Notes: a model not told the origin generated them from the sequence alone. A DNA stretch of 10,741 nt from Candidatus Krumholzibacteriota bacterium (GCA_030672805.1 DAOVFR010000062.1:1-10741); one strand, 5' to 3'; numbered from the stretch's first letter, positions 1 to 6,986 are shown. Made by a program: numbers and translations.

Positions 1-891
1 GTAACCGACCAGACGAGCGCCCACGATGTACTTAACGGCTACATTCCGCGAGGGTACGACGTGAAGGAAGCGGCGGAGCTGCGGAAGAAGGATCCCGACC
101 GCTACATCAAGGAGGCACTCGAATCGATAGTCGTTCATACACGGGCGATGATCGATCTGCAGGAGAAGGGCGCCGTCGTATTCGATTATGGTAACAATAT
201 CCGCGGGCAGGCCGAAAAGGGCGGGCTTGAGGAAGCCTTCTCGTTCCCCGGTTTCGTTCCCGCTTTCATCAGGCCACAGTTCTGTATTGGCAGGGGTCCC
301 TTCCGGTGGATTGCCCTCTCGGGGAAGAAGGAGGATATCTACCGGACGGACGATCTCATAATGGAGCTTTTCCCCGGGAACGAATCGCTCTGCAGGTGGA
401 TACGGATGGCGCGCGAGAAGGTTGTTTTCCAGGGTCTGCCGTCACGGATCTGCTGGCTGTCGTACGGGGAGCGGGAGACGTTCGGCCTGGCACTGAACGA
501 ACTCGTACACAAAGGCGAGATCGAAGCTCCGATCGTGATCGGCAGGGACCATCTCGACAGCGGCTCGGTTGCCTCGCCGTTCCGCGAGACCGAGGGGATG
601 AAGGACGGCAGTGACGCGGTGGCCGACTGGCCGATTCTGAATGCGTTGCTCAACGCCGTCTGCGGCGCGGCCTGGGTTTCGGTGCACCACGGCGGCGGTG
701 TGGGTATGGGACTTTCGATCCACGCGGGGCTCGCCGTCGTGGCCGACGGTACGGCGAAAGGGAGTGAAAGACTTGCCCGCTGCCTGCGTTGTGACCCTGG
801 CACAGGGATTGCAAGACATGTCGATGCCGGCTATGAGATAGCCGTTGAAAAGGCGAAAGATGCAGGACTTCATATCCCGATGCTTTCATAG
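1..891 (+). CDS. hutU: Urocanate hydratase (urocanase), C-terminal half, 5'-truncated by window edge
   Basis: This enzyme converts urocanate to 4-imidazolone-5-propionate in histidine degradation, in the cytoplasm, using tightly bound NAD+ as an electrophile. The reading frame is open from base 1 (VTDQTSAHD...), so the first half lies outside the window. The 296 visible residues compare with roughly 550 for the family. Visible hallmarks are YGNNIRGQA (about 187-213), FCIGRGPFRW, the urocanase signature FQGLPSRICW with the catalytic Cys codon at 451-453, the GRDHLDSGSVASP block, and the near-C-terminal glycine-rich HHGGGVGMG and DPGTGIARHVDAGYEIA segments. The signature normally has Gly or Ala where this protein has Ser (codon 442-444). 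An internal GTG at 61 is not the start, because conserved urocanase sequence continues upstream of it. hutI follows on the same strand after 121 bp. Family assignment is essentially certain. Confidence 0.97.
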   Translation, partial: VTDQTSAHDVLNGYIPRGYDVKEAAELRKKDPDRYIKEALESIVVHTRAMIDLQEKGAVVFDYGNNIRGQAEKGGLEEAFSFPGFVPAFIRPQFCIGRGPFRWIALSGKKEDIYRTDDLIMELFPGNESLCRWIRMAREKVVFQGLPSRICWLSYGERETFGLALNELVHKGEIEAPIVIGRDHLDSGSVASPFRETEGMKDGSDAVADWPILNALLNAVCGAAWVSVHHGGGVGMGLSIHAGLAVVADGTAKGSERLARCLRCDPGTGIARHVDAGYEIAVEKAKDAGLHIPMLS

Positions 892-1000
892 ATAGGCCCG
901 CCTCCGGCAGGGTGCGGGATTTGAGGATTCCGGAGTAGCCTTTTGCGTTGATAATAAATGCATTTTGCTTGGGTTAACCAGGCTGGTCGTTTCATTCTGC

Positions 1001-1006
1001 AAGGAG
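1001..1006 (+). promoter_or_regulatory. Ribosome binding site that sets the hutI start
   Basis: AAGGAG lies 6 nt upstream of a TTG codon at 1013. An upstream in-frame TTG at 965 has no comparable Shine-Dalgarno sequence. It would add 16 residues ahead of the usual HutI N-terminal beta-strand. This site therefore favours 1013 as the start. Confidence 0.75.
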
Positions 1007-1012
1007 TGGCGC

Positions 1013-2311
1013 TTGCCCGAGGTCATTGATCTATTGCTTCGTGGCGCCGGTCAGTTGCTCACATGCCGCGGCCCTTCGGGGGAGCTGAAGCGAGGCGAGG
1101 GTCTGTCCGATCCCGGCCTCGTTCGTGGTGCTTCCATTGCCGTTGCCGATGGTAAGGTACTTGCCGCCGGCACCGACGGCGAGGTCAGCGACGCATTGGG
1201 CGGTGCATCGATTGCGAGGGAAATCGATGCAGGCGGGCGGGTAGTCCTTCCGGGATGGGTCGATCCCCATACGCATGCAGTTTTTTCAAGGTACAGGGCG
1301 GATGAGTACGAGGCGCGGATTCGTGGTGACAGCTACCTCGAGATCGAGCGTAGGGGCGGAGGTATAAAGAGGACCGTCCGTGAAGTGAGGGAGATGGATG
1401 AGGAGAAGCTGTTCGAGATCAGTCGCAGACGCCTCCTCAGAATGCTCGAGCATGGAACGACAACAGTCGAAATAAAAAGCGGTTATGGCCTTGACCTCGA
1501 AACCGAGTTGAAGATGCTTCGTGTGATTGCCAGACTGGGAGACGAGACGCCGCTCGACGTCGTGCCGACATTCATGGGCGCTCATCAGAAGCCGCCCGGG
1601 TACGCCGACGGCGCCGTGTACGTGAAAGCTGTCATAGATGAGATGATACCTGCTGTTGCGAAGGCCGGGCTCGCACGGTTCATCGATGTCTTCTGCGAGG
1701 AAGGTGTGTTCGACCTAGGGGAGACAAGGGCGATACTCGAGGCGGGGAGAAAACACCGATTCGGACTCAAGATACACGCGGACGAGATCACGTATCTCGG
1801 CGGGGCCGAGCTCGCCGCCGAGCTCGGGGCGATATCAGCGGAGCACCTGATACGTATCTCGAAGGAAGGCATCAGGCGGCTGGGTAACAGTGACACGGTT
1901 GCAGTTCTTCTTCCCGGAACATCGTTCGGTCTTGCATCGAGGACGTTCGCACCCGCGCGAGAATTGATCGACGCCGGTGCCGCAGTCGCGCTCGCCACCG
2001 ACTTCAATCCGGGGAGCGCGCCCTCGAGCTCGATGCCGCTCACAATCTCGATCGCGTGTTCGCAAATGCGGATGACGCCGGCCGAAGCGGTGAACGCCGC
2101 AACGTACAACGCGGCATTCGCAATTGGTATGAATAGAGAACTCGGCTCTATAGAAATCGGAAAAAAAGCCGATATAATAGTCTATGACGTGGAAGATTAC
2201 CGTGAACTGCCTTCACGTGCGGGCTTGAACCATGCTCTCATGGTGATCAAGAAGGGCAAGGTTGTTTGGGAGCGTGAAGGATCCAGGGTAAGAAGCGAGG
2301 TCGGGTTGTGA
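1013..2311 (+). CDS. hutI: Imidazolonepropionase
   Basis: HutI hydrolyses 4-imidazolone-5-propionate to N-formimino-L-glutamate, the step after urocanase. It is a cytoplasmic metal-dependent amidohydrolase. The product is 432 aa, slightly longer than the usual ~400-420, reading from TTG 1013. Metal-site and family motifs are visible: DPHTH (His86, His88), the substrate-loop block RIRGDSYLEIERRGGGI, KIHADE (His255, Glu258), AEHL (His278) and ATDFNPGSAPSSS (Asp330). The C-terminus returns to the small beta-sandwich typical of amidohydrolases (KKADIIVYDVEDY...). The TGA stop overlaps the GTG start of the next gene by 4 bp, suggesting translational coupling. The 121-bp gap from hutU has a short imperfect hairpin (897-918) and an AT-rich patch near 950-960, so hutI could have its own weak promoter, but I cannot support one firmly. 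Confidence 0.95.
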   Translation: MPEVIDLLLRGAGQLLTCRGPSGELKRGEGLSDPGLVRGASIAVADGKVLAAGTDGEVSDALGGASIAREIDAGGRVVLPGWVDPHTHAVFSRYRADEYEARIRGDSYLEIERRGGGIKRTVREVREMDEEKLFEISRRRLLRMLEHGTTTVEIKSGYGLDLETELKMLRVIARLGDETPLDVVPTFMGAHQKPPGYADGAVYVKAVIDEMIPAVAKAGLARFIDVFCEEGVFDLGETRAILEAGRKHRFGLKIHADEITYLGGAELAAELGAISAEHLIRISKEGIRRLGNSDTVAVLLPGTSFGLASRTFAPARELIDAGAAVALATDFNPGSAPSSSMPLTISIACSQMRMTPAEAVNAATYNAAFAIGMNRELGSIEIGKKADIIVYDVEDYRELPSRAGLNHALMVIKKGKVVWEREGSRVRSEVGL

Positions 2312-3912
2312 GCAAGGCAAGTCATTTGCGGCAGAGGGCGCAGTCCTACCTGCGGCAGAACAAACTGAGCAGCGCTATCGAGGAATACAAGCGTCTGGTC
2401 AACATCGAGTCGAGAAACCCGAACCTCTACAACGAGCTCGGCGACATCTACCTGAGGACCGGTGACCGGATCCAGGCCGTGTCGAGTTTCGAGAAGGCGG
2501 TTTCCAACTACGAGCAGGTAGCCCTGTACAACAACGCCGTCGCCGTGTGCAAGAAGATCCTGCGTGTCGTTCCGAACAGACTCGATACGATATTCAAGAT
2601 CGGAGAGCTCAAGTCGAAGCAGAAGTTTGACGGTGAGGCGATCAGCCACTTTTCCCAGTTCCTGACGAGTATCGCAGCGGATCCACAGGTTGGCGTGGCC
2701 GATACTCAGAGAAAGTGCGAGCGTATCATGGAGCTCGTGCCGGGGAACGAGGATATTCTCACGTTGACGGCTGATGTCCTGAGCCAGATCGGTTCGAAGA
2801 TGATGGCCGCCCGGCTCATGGTGAAACTGGTAATGATCTCGGATGGCGACCGGGACGAAGCGAAGGCGGGTTATCACAAGAACAGGCTCGAGGATATCAG
2901 GACCGAGCTAACGGTTGAGGAGATCAAGGAACTGGATAGCATTATCGCTTCCTCGGGAACTCGAGAGGGGAACCGTGCCGCCGGAGATACTGCCGGAGCG
3001 GTGGAGGATGAGGCCGTGATGGCCCCGGGGGCTGCAACTACCCCGGAGGCTGCGATTGCCCCGGAAGCTGCGATTGCCCCGGAAGCTGCGATTGCCCCGG
3101 AAGCTGCGACGGCCCCGGAGGCCGCGACGGCATCCCCGGGCGGACCTGAAACCGGAAGCGGGGCCGCCGCTTCGACCGCCGCCGATACCGTGGAAAGGGT
3201 GGGGCAGGCGGCCGGGGTGACCGGTGCAGCCGGGCATACCGGACATCAGCCGGCGGCGGGCAAAGGCGTGGAGGGGTCAGGAGCGGATGTTTCCCTCCCT
3301 CCGGCCGAAGAGGAATTACGCTCCGTCGTACGGGAAACGCTCGAGGAATCCGAGATCATAGCGACGATGGACGAAGATACTCCGCCGCCTTCCGATCCGG
3401 GCATCGATGCGGCGGATGCCGGAATCCCCGCTGATGACCAGGTGCGGGCCGAAGCGGAAGGATTCGAGGAAATATTCGAGGCGGAGGCACCGGAAGGCGG
3501 CCGTCGGAATCTCGCCGGGGAAATCACGAGTGACGTGGAGGAGGACGATTACAAGAGTCACTACGATCTCGGCCTGGCGTACCTTGAAATGGCTCTCTAT
3601 AACGAGGCGATCAAGGAATTCCAGGTTGCCGCCCGTTCGGAGCAGATGCAGCTCAAGAGCCTAGAAATGATCGGGCACTGTTTCCTGCTCCAGAAGAATC
3701 CCCGTCTTGCCGTGAAGCAGCTCCAGCGAGGTCTCAAACTGGCAAGGGCGGCCGGTGAAGACTGCCTCGGTATTCACTATAACCTTGGACTGTCCTACGA
3801 GATGCTCGGTGACAAGGAACGCGCCAGAGAGCATTTCGAAGAAGTGTACATCGTTGACGTAACGTTCCGCGACATCGCGGAGAAGATGAAGAAATTCAGC
3901 ACGATCTCCTAG
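2308..3912 (+). CDS. Two-module tetratricopeptide-repeat protein with a low-complexity linker
   Basis: This 534-aa protein starts at a GTG that overlaps the hutI stop. I do not recognise a named gene. Residues ~3-215 form an N-terminal TPR array (for example SAIEEYKRLVNIESRNPNLYNELGDIYLRTGD). Residues 239-274 are six tandem copies of an APEAA(I/T)-type hexapeptide, followed by an Ala/Gly/Pro-rich and then acidic linker to about 410. Residues ~413-534 form a second TPR module (SHYDLGLAYLEMALYNEAIKEF ... LGLSYEMLGDKERAREHFEEVY) ending FRDIAEKMKKF. There is no signal peptide or membrane segment, so it is probably cytoplasmic. TPR modules bind proteins, and two separated by a flexible linker suggest a scaffold joining two partners; this is inference. 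Similar C-terminal TPR modules occur in multi-TPR proteins of delta-proteobacteria-like and FCB-like bacteria, often without known function. Its place behind hutI may be operon economy rather than shared function. Confidence 0.85.
   Translation: MSKASHLRQRAQSYLRQNKLSSAIEEYKRLVNIESRNPNLYNELGDIYLRTGDRIQAVSSFEKAVSNYEQVALYNNAVAVCKKILRVVPNRLDTIFKIGELKSKQKFDGEAISHFSQFLTSIAADPQVGVADTQRKCERIMELVPGNEDILTLTADVLSQIGSKMMAARLMVKLVMISDGDRDEAKAGYHKNRLEDIRTELTVEEIKELDSIIASSGTREGNRAAGDTAGAVEDEAVMAPGAATTPEAAIAPEAAIAPEAAIAPEAATAPEAATASPGGPETGSGAAASTAADTVERVGQAAGVTGAAGHTGHQPAAGKGVEGSGADVSLPPAEEELRSVVRETLEESEIIATMDEDTPPPSDPGIDAADAGIPADDQVRAEAEGFEEIFEAEAPEGGRRNLAGEITSDVEEDDYKSHYDLGLAYLEMALYNEAIKEFQVAARSEQMQLKSLEMIGHCFLLQKNPRLAVKQLQRGLKLARAAGEDCLGIHYNLGLSYEMLGDKERAREHFEEVYIVDVTFRDIAEKMKKFSTIS
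3022..3129 (+). repeat. 18-bp in-frame minisatellite, six units
   Basis: Six consecutive 18-bp units encode APGAAT, TPEAAI, APEAAI, APEAAI, APEAAT and APEAAT within the TPR gene. The units at 3058-3075 and 3076-3093 are identical in DNA; the others differ at a few bases. Because the unit is a multiple of three, a gain or loss of copies by slippage would change linker length without a frameshift. Confidence 0.9.
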
Positions 3913-3923
3913 GTATCTTCCTG

Positions 3924-4763
3924 ATGAATGATAAAATGGTCCGCTGCGATCTCCACCTTCATTCCTGCTACTCCGACGGGATGCTCGAGCCCGGGGAGCT
4001 TGTCGGTATGGCACGGGAGAAGGACCTGGAAGCTGTTTCCATCACGGATCATGACACCCTTCTCGGCGTCGCGGAGGCATTCGCCGCGGGAGAGGAGTTC
4101 GGAGTGGAAACGCTCGCGGGCATCGAGTTCAGCGTCAGGGAGCAGGACCAGGAACTTCACATCCTCGGGTATTGCTTCGACCACGAGAATGTCCCCCTTC
4201 AGGTCCAGGTGACGATGCTTGCCGATGCACGCCTACAGCGGGCCCGCCGCATGGTCGAGAATCTCTCCGACCGGAGGGTGCACATCCCGTTCGAACGGGT
4301 CCTCGGGATCGCCGGGAAGGGGACCCTTGGAAGGCCCCATATCGCCAAGGTCATGCTCGACATGGGCATCGTCTCCGGGATCCAGGAAGCATTCAACCGG
4401 TATATCGGTTTCCGCTGCCCGGCCTACGTCCCGAAGACCGTGCTTGGGCTGGACTGTATCGTGCGCCTCATACGGGATGCGGGGGGCGTTGCCGTCTGGG
4501 CGCATCCGGGCGCCGCGGTACGGAAGCGTCGCCTCCTCGATCTGGTTCTCGAGTCCGGTGTCGCCGGGCTCGAGGTCTGGCATCCGAATCACTCCAAAAC
4601 GGTCGAGCGGGATATCCTCGCGGCGGTCGAGCGTCACGGACTGATCGCGACGGGCGGGTCCGATTACCACTTCGAGGAAGCCAAGCGCGCCTCCGTCGGC
4701 GAGATCGGCGCTCCGTATGAATCGGTGCGCGCATTGAAACGTCGATCGGCTTTCTTACGGTAA
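3924..4763 (+). CDS. PHP-domain metallophosphoesterase (YciV / RNase AM-like)
   Basis: This 279-aa protein has the polymerase-and-histidinol-phosphatase (PHP) fold, which hydrolyses phosphoesters at a multinuclear metal centre. Motifs appear in the expected order: DLHLHSCYSDG (His11, His13, Asp18), ITDHDTL (Asp42, His43), GIEFS (Glu68), LHILGY (His79), VWAHPG (His194), GLEVWHPNH and GGSDYHF (Asp247, His249). Length and motif order match the YciV/TrpH group. Characterised members of that group are 3',5'-nucleoside bisphosphate phosphatases or 5'-3' exonucleases acting on short RNA (RNase AM). The exact substrate here is not shown by the sequence. ATG 3924 lies 11 bp after the TPR stop with only a weak AGG upstream. 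ATG 3936 is an alternative start that keeps all motifs. It is probably co-transcribed with hutI and the TPR gene. Confidence 0.9.
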   Translation: MNDKMVRCDLHLHSCYSDGMLEPGELVGMAREKDLEAVSITDHDTLLGVAEAFAAGEEFGVETLAGIEFSVREQDQELHILGYCFDHENVPLQVQVTMLADARLQRARRMVENLSDRRVHIPFERVLGIAGKGTLGRPHIAKVMLDMGIVSGIQEAFNRYIGFRCPAYVPKTVLGLDCIVRLIRDAGGVAVWAHPGAAVRKRRLLDLVLESGVAGLEVWHPNHSKTVERDILAAVERHGLIATGGSDYHFEEAKRASVGEIGAPYESVRALKRRSAFLR

Positions 4764-4782
4764 GGTCCCTTCTACATTTGGC

Positions 4783-4812
4783 TTGACCCGTTCATGAACA
4801 CTCCATTACATT
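4783..4812 (+). promoter_or_regulatory. Candidate sigma-70-type promoter for the TonB-dependent receptor, with palindromic operator candidate
   Basis: TTGACC (4783-4788) matches the -35 consensus at 5 of 6 positions. It is separated by 18 bp from TACATT (4807-4812), which matches the -10 at 4 of 6. The spacer contains a perfect 10-bp palindrome, GTTCATGAAC (4790-4799), positioned where a bound repressor would block RNA polymerase. The promoter would begin transcription about 80 bp ahead of the receptor gene. Matches this short can arise by chance, so this remains a candidate. Confidence 0.35.
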
Positions 4813-4890
4813 CGCCCGTAAGCAGCGTTACGCCCGCGAATCAGCACCGGCGGACCGGTCGCAGGGCAGCCTGTCACCTGGAGGATCGTT

Positions 4891-4895
4891 GGAGG
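4891..4895 (+). promoter_or_regulatory. Ribosome binding site favouring the GTG start of the receptor gene
   Basis: GGAGG lies 5 nt ahead of GTG 4901. A second GGAGG at 4880-4884 lies 4 nt ahead of an in-frame TTG at 4889. Both starts are workable and differ by only 4 residues. GTG 4901 has the better spacing and start codon, so I use it. Confidence 0.6.
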
Positions 4896-4900
4896 TACTC

Positions 4901-6769
4901 GTGCGAACTGTTTCGGCGATACGTGGTGATGCCGCTGCAGCCGCCGCCGTTGCGCGGTTTGCGGTCCCCGCTCTCATCGCCGGGCTAATCCTCTCCGCGG
5001 GCGCCGGGGAGATCCGCTGCGCCCTTCAGACCGGCGCCTCCCCCGATACGCTGGTCTTTCCGAACGAAGTGTTTGTCATCACGCGCGAGGAACTCGTCGA
5101 ACAGAACATCAACTCGCTCGATGATCTTCTGGACCTTCTTCCGGGAGTCGTGTACTGGCGCGCGGGACCAAACGGTTCGACATCGGGTTTTTCGGTGAAC
5201 GGCCGCGGCGGCACGGGTGTTACGCTTCTCGTGAACGGTGAGCCGTTCTGCGATCCCTACACGCTCGAATCGCTCGGCCGCTTCGTCCCCTTCTCGCGCC
5301 TCGAACGGGTCGAGGTGATCTACAGTGATTCTCCCCTGCTTACAGGTGATCTTTCCTCGAATGGGGCAATAAACCTCGTTATCGCGGAAGGCGGATTCGA
5401 GGGTCCCGTGACGAAGGTCGACTTTACCTATGGAAGGGGCAACAGGCGGGCCCGGAGGGCGTGGTTCTCGACTCCGGCCTATTACATCAGCGCGGCGCTC
5501 GCGTACGACGAGTACCTGCAGGATGCCGCCGTCGTCTACACGCCTGACCGGTCCGTCAAGCTTGGCCAGTACGACGGCCGATCGGTGGTGTCGGATGTCT
5601 CGCTCTCGACGGACGAGGGAAACGAGGTCATGATCAGGTTTCACAGCTACGAGGACACCTACGTCGGCACCGTCACGTCTCCCACCGAGGATGTCAGGAG
5701 GGACGGGTTCGAATCTAGTATCAGGTACCGTAGGGACGCGTTCACGGCACGTCTCTCACAGCGGACGTTCAAGCTGTCGAGCCTTTCCGGAAGACGCTCG
5801 GCACTCATACTGCGCGGATCGTCAAACTGGTCCGGTTCGATGGGCGCACTCGAGTTCAGGTCGTTCGTCATGGGCGAGAGGCTCTCGTTCGAGAATGCGC
5901 AGCGCATCTTCGTCGATTCGCTCGGCGTCACGAGGATCGTCGACTTCGATACCGAGGTTTACCGGGTCGAGGGAGGCGTGTTCGTTGGAGGCGCCGGCCG
6001 CGGGGCCGTGACGTGGCGGGCCGGTCTGTTCGGCGGGTCCCACAACGTCGCGGGAGGGTACCTTGGAGGTGAAGCCGGTGTGTACCGGTCGTTCGGGAAC
6101 CTCTTCTCCCAGAGCATCATGGTCTCGAGACGGTTCAGGGTGCCGACCGCGTTCGAGCTCTTCAGCGACGAGGTCGCGGCAGCCGGTGCGTCGGGAGCAG
6201 CGTGTGATCCGCAGGGCGCCCCACTCGTCCCCGAGGTAACCGACGAGGTGTCCCTCGGTACGGGGCTGTTTGGCAGGGTGTCGATCGAATGCTTTACCCG
6301 CCGCGAGAACTCACGAATCATCCGGACTGCCGGCGGACAGCTCCTGGCGGAAGGGACAGGCACCGTCGTGGGGTCGAGGGGGCGAATTCGGATGGACGGG
6401 AGTATACTTGGATTCGAGTGCGTCTACCTCGTGGGCGTCGAGTATTTCGGGAAACGAAGCCGGTGGACGGACGCGATACCACGGTACCGCCTTCTTGGGA
6501 GTGCCGTGATAGGGAGACCGATCTTCAAGAAAACGGAGCGTATTACCATGCGGTGGGATATCCGGGCGGTGGGGAAGCGGTCATGGGAAGGCTTCACGCT
6601 GGGCTCGTACCTGGTCAATGATCTCTCCGTATCTCTGACGATTCTCGGGGACGCGACGTTCAGGTTCCAGATGAAGAACCTCTTCGATGCGGGGTACGAA
6701 ACGGTGCCGGGATTCCGCATGCCGGAGCGGCATTACCGTATAGGGATCGCCTGGAACCTCTTCGATTGA
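4901..6769 (+). CDS. TonB-dependent outer-membrane receptor
   Basis: This is a 622-aa outer-membrane transporter with a plug domain inside a beta-barrel, energised by TonB-ExbBD. The N-terminus looks like a signal peptide, with basic residues and then a hydrophobic stretch (RFAVPALIAGLILSAGAG). A weak TonB-box-like DTLVF follows at residues 49-53. The plug spans roughly residues 55-160: VFVITREELVEQNINSLDDLLDLLPGV, FSVNGRGGTGVTLLVNGEPF, and RLERVEVIYSDSPLLTGDLSSNGAINLVI. The rest alternates as barrel strands and includes the TonB-receptor landmarks RFRVPTAFELF (PTAFELF at 415-421) and NLFDAGYETVPGFRMPERHYRIGIAW near the C-terminus. The length is in the BtuB-like range, small for the family. 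No carboxypeptidase-like N-terminal extension, SusD partner, ABC transporter or ExbBD gene is in view, so the substrate (cobalamin, siderophore or other) cannot be named. It appears to be a separate transcription unit. Confidence 0.9.
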   Translation: MRTVSAIRGDAAAAAAVARFAVPALIAGLILSAGAGEIRCALQTGASPDTLVFPNEVFVITREELVEQNINSLDDLLDLLPGVVYWRAGPNGSTSGFSVNGRGGTGVTLLVNGEPFCDPYTLESLGRFVPFSRLERVEVIYSDSPLLTGDLSSNGAINLVIAEGGFEGPVTKVDFTYGRGNRRARRAWFSTPAYYISAALAYDEYLQDAAVVYTPDRSVKLGQYDGRSVVSDVSLSTDEGNEVMIRFHSYEDTYVGTVTSPTEDVRRDGFESSIRYRRDAFTARLSQRTFKLSSLSGRRSALILRGSSNWSGSMGALEFRSFVMGERLSFENAQRIFVDSLGVTRIVDFDTEVYRVEGGVFVGGAGRGAVTWRAGLFGGSHNVAGGYLGGEAGVYRSFGNLFSQSIMVSRRFRVPTAFELFSDEVAAAGASGAACDPQGAPLVPEVTDEVSLGTGLFGRVSIECFTRRENSRIIRTAGGQLLAEGTGTVVGSRGRIRMDGSILGFECVYLVGVEYFGKRSRWTDAIPRYRLLGSAVIGRPIFKKTERITMRWDIRAVGKRSWEGFTLGSYLVNDLSVSLTILGDATFRFQMKNLFDAGYETVPGFRMPERHYRIGIAWNLFD

Positions 6770-6779
6770 TTTTCCCCGA

Positions 6780-6807
6780 GCCCGGCGGGCGCCGTTCGCC
6801 GTGTTTT
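6780..6807 (+). terminator. Weak rho-independent terminator candidate after the receptor gene
   Basis: Beginning 11 bp after the TGA stop, the sequence can form a GC hairpin. CGG, a bulged G and then CG (6786-6791) pair with CGCCG (6797-6801) around a CCGTT loop. A short run of T (6803-6806) follows. The stem is short and the T-run is only four bases, so this is a tentative call. Confidence 0.28.
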
Positions 6808-6856
6808 CAAACGATTTCCCCATGGCAAGAAAATGCGCACCGGGTGAACGATTTAC

Positions 6857-6986
6857 GGCGTGACCGCACCTCAACCGGCCCGGTTCACGCCACTTGCATT
6901 GTGCAAGTCTCTTTGCAAGCTGCACCGGAAACCATGCGCTCCCGATCTTGCGGGAGATCAACCGGACGTGCAGGGTCCGCCCTGCA
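6857..6986. other. Cluster of four inverted repeats, possible structured RNA or regulatory element
   Basis: Four stem-loops fall within 130 bp. SL1 pairs GGCGTGA (6857-6863) with TCACGCC (6885-6891), and continues inward as CCG/CGG past a single bulged T. SL2 is ACTTGCA-TTG-TGCAAGT (6892-6908) and directly abuts SL1. SL3 is CTCCCG-ATCTTG-CGGGAG (6939-6956). SL4 is TGCAGGG-TCCG-CCCTGCA (6969-6986). SL2-SL4 are perfect. None is followed by a T-run on either strand, so they do not look like intrinsic terminators. They could be part of the receptor 3' UTR, a small RNA, or protein-binding palindromes. I do not recognise a known RNA family. Confidence 0.5.

Noticed and set aside
897..918. CCCGC/GCGGG hairpin after hutU as a terminator
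   Set aside because: The stem is short with a bulge and no T-run follows, so it is not convincing as an intrinsic terminator. A role in separating hutU from hutI cannot be supported.
950..955. GATAAT as a -10 box for a hutI promoter
   Set aside because: It resembles TATAAT at 5 of 6 positions, but there is no acceptable -35 at 16-18 bp and no extended -10.
965..1012. Upstream TTG 965 as the start of hutI
   Set aside because: It has no convincing Shine-Dalgarno and adds 16 residues with no HutI-like character, whereas TTG 1013 has AAGGAG at 6-nt spacing and begins at the usual N-terminal strand.
3022..3129. CRISPR-like array
   Set aside because: The 18-bp units are contiguous without spacers and lie in frame inside a protein-coding gene, so this is a coding minisatellite.
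4813..4890. Cobalamin riboswitch upstream of the TonB-dependent receptor
   Set aside because: The leader is too short, and I see no match to the conserved B12-box core.
4794..4988. Open frame of 64 codons overlapping the receptor start
   Set aside because: It lacks a Shine-Dalgarno, overlaps the well-supported receptor signal-peptide region in another frame and encodes nothing recognisable.
6824..6836. Third sigma-54-like element (TGGCAAGAAAATGC)
   Set aside because: The GG and GC are 9 bp apart rather than the required 10, and the -12 box is poor.
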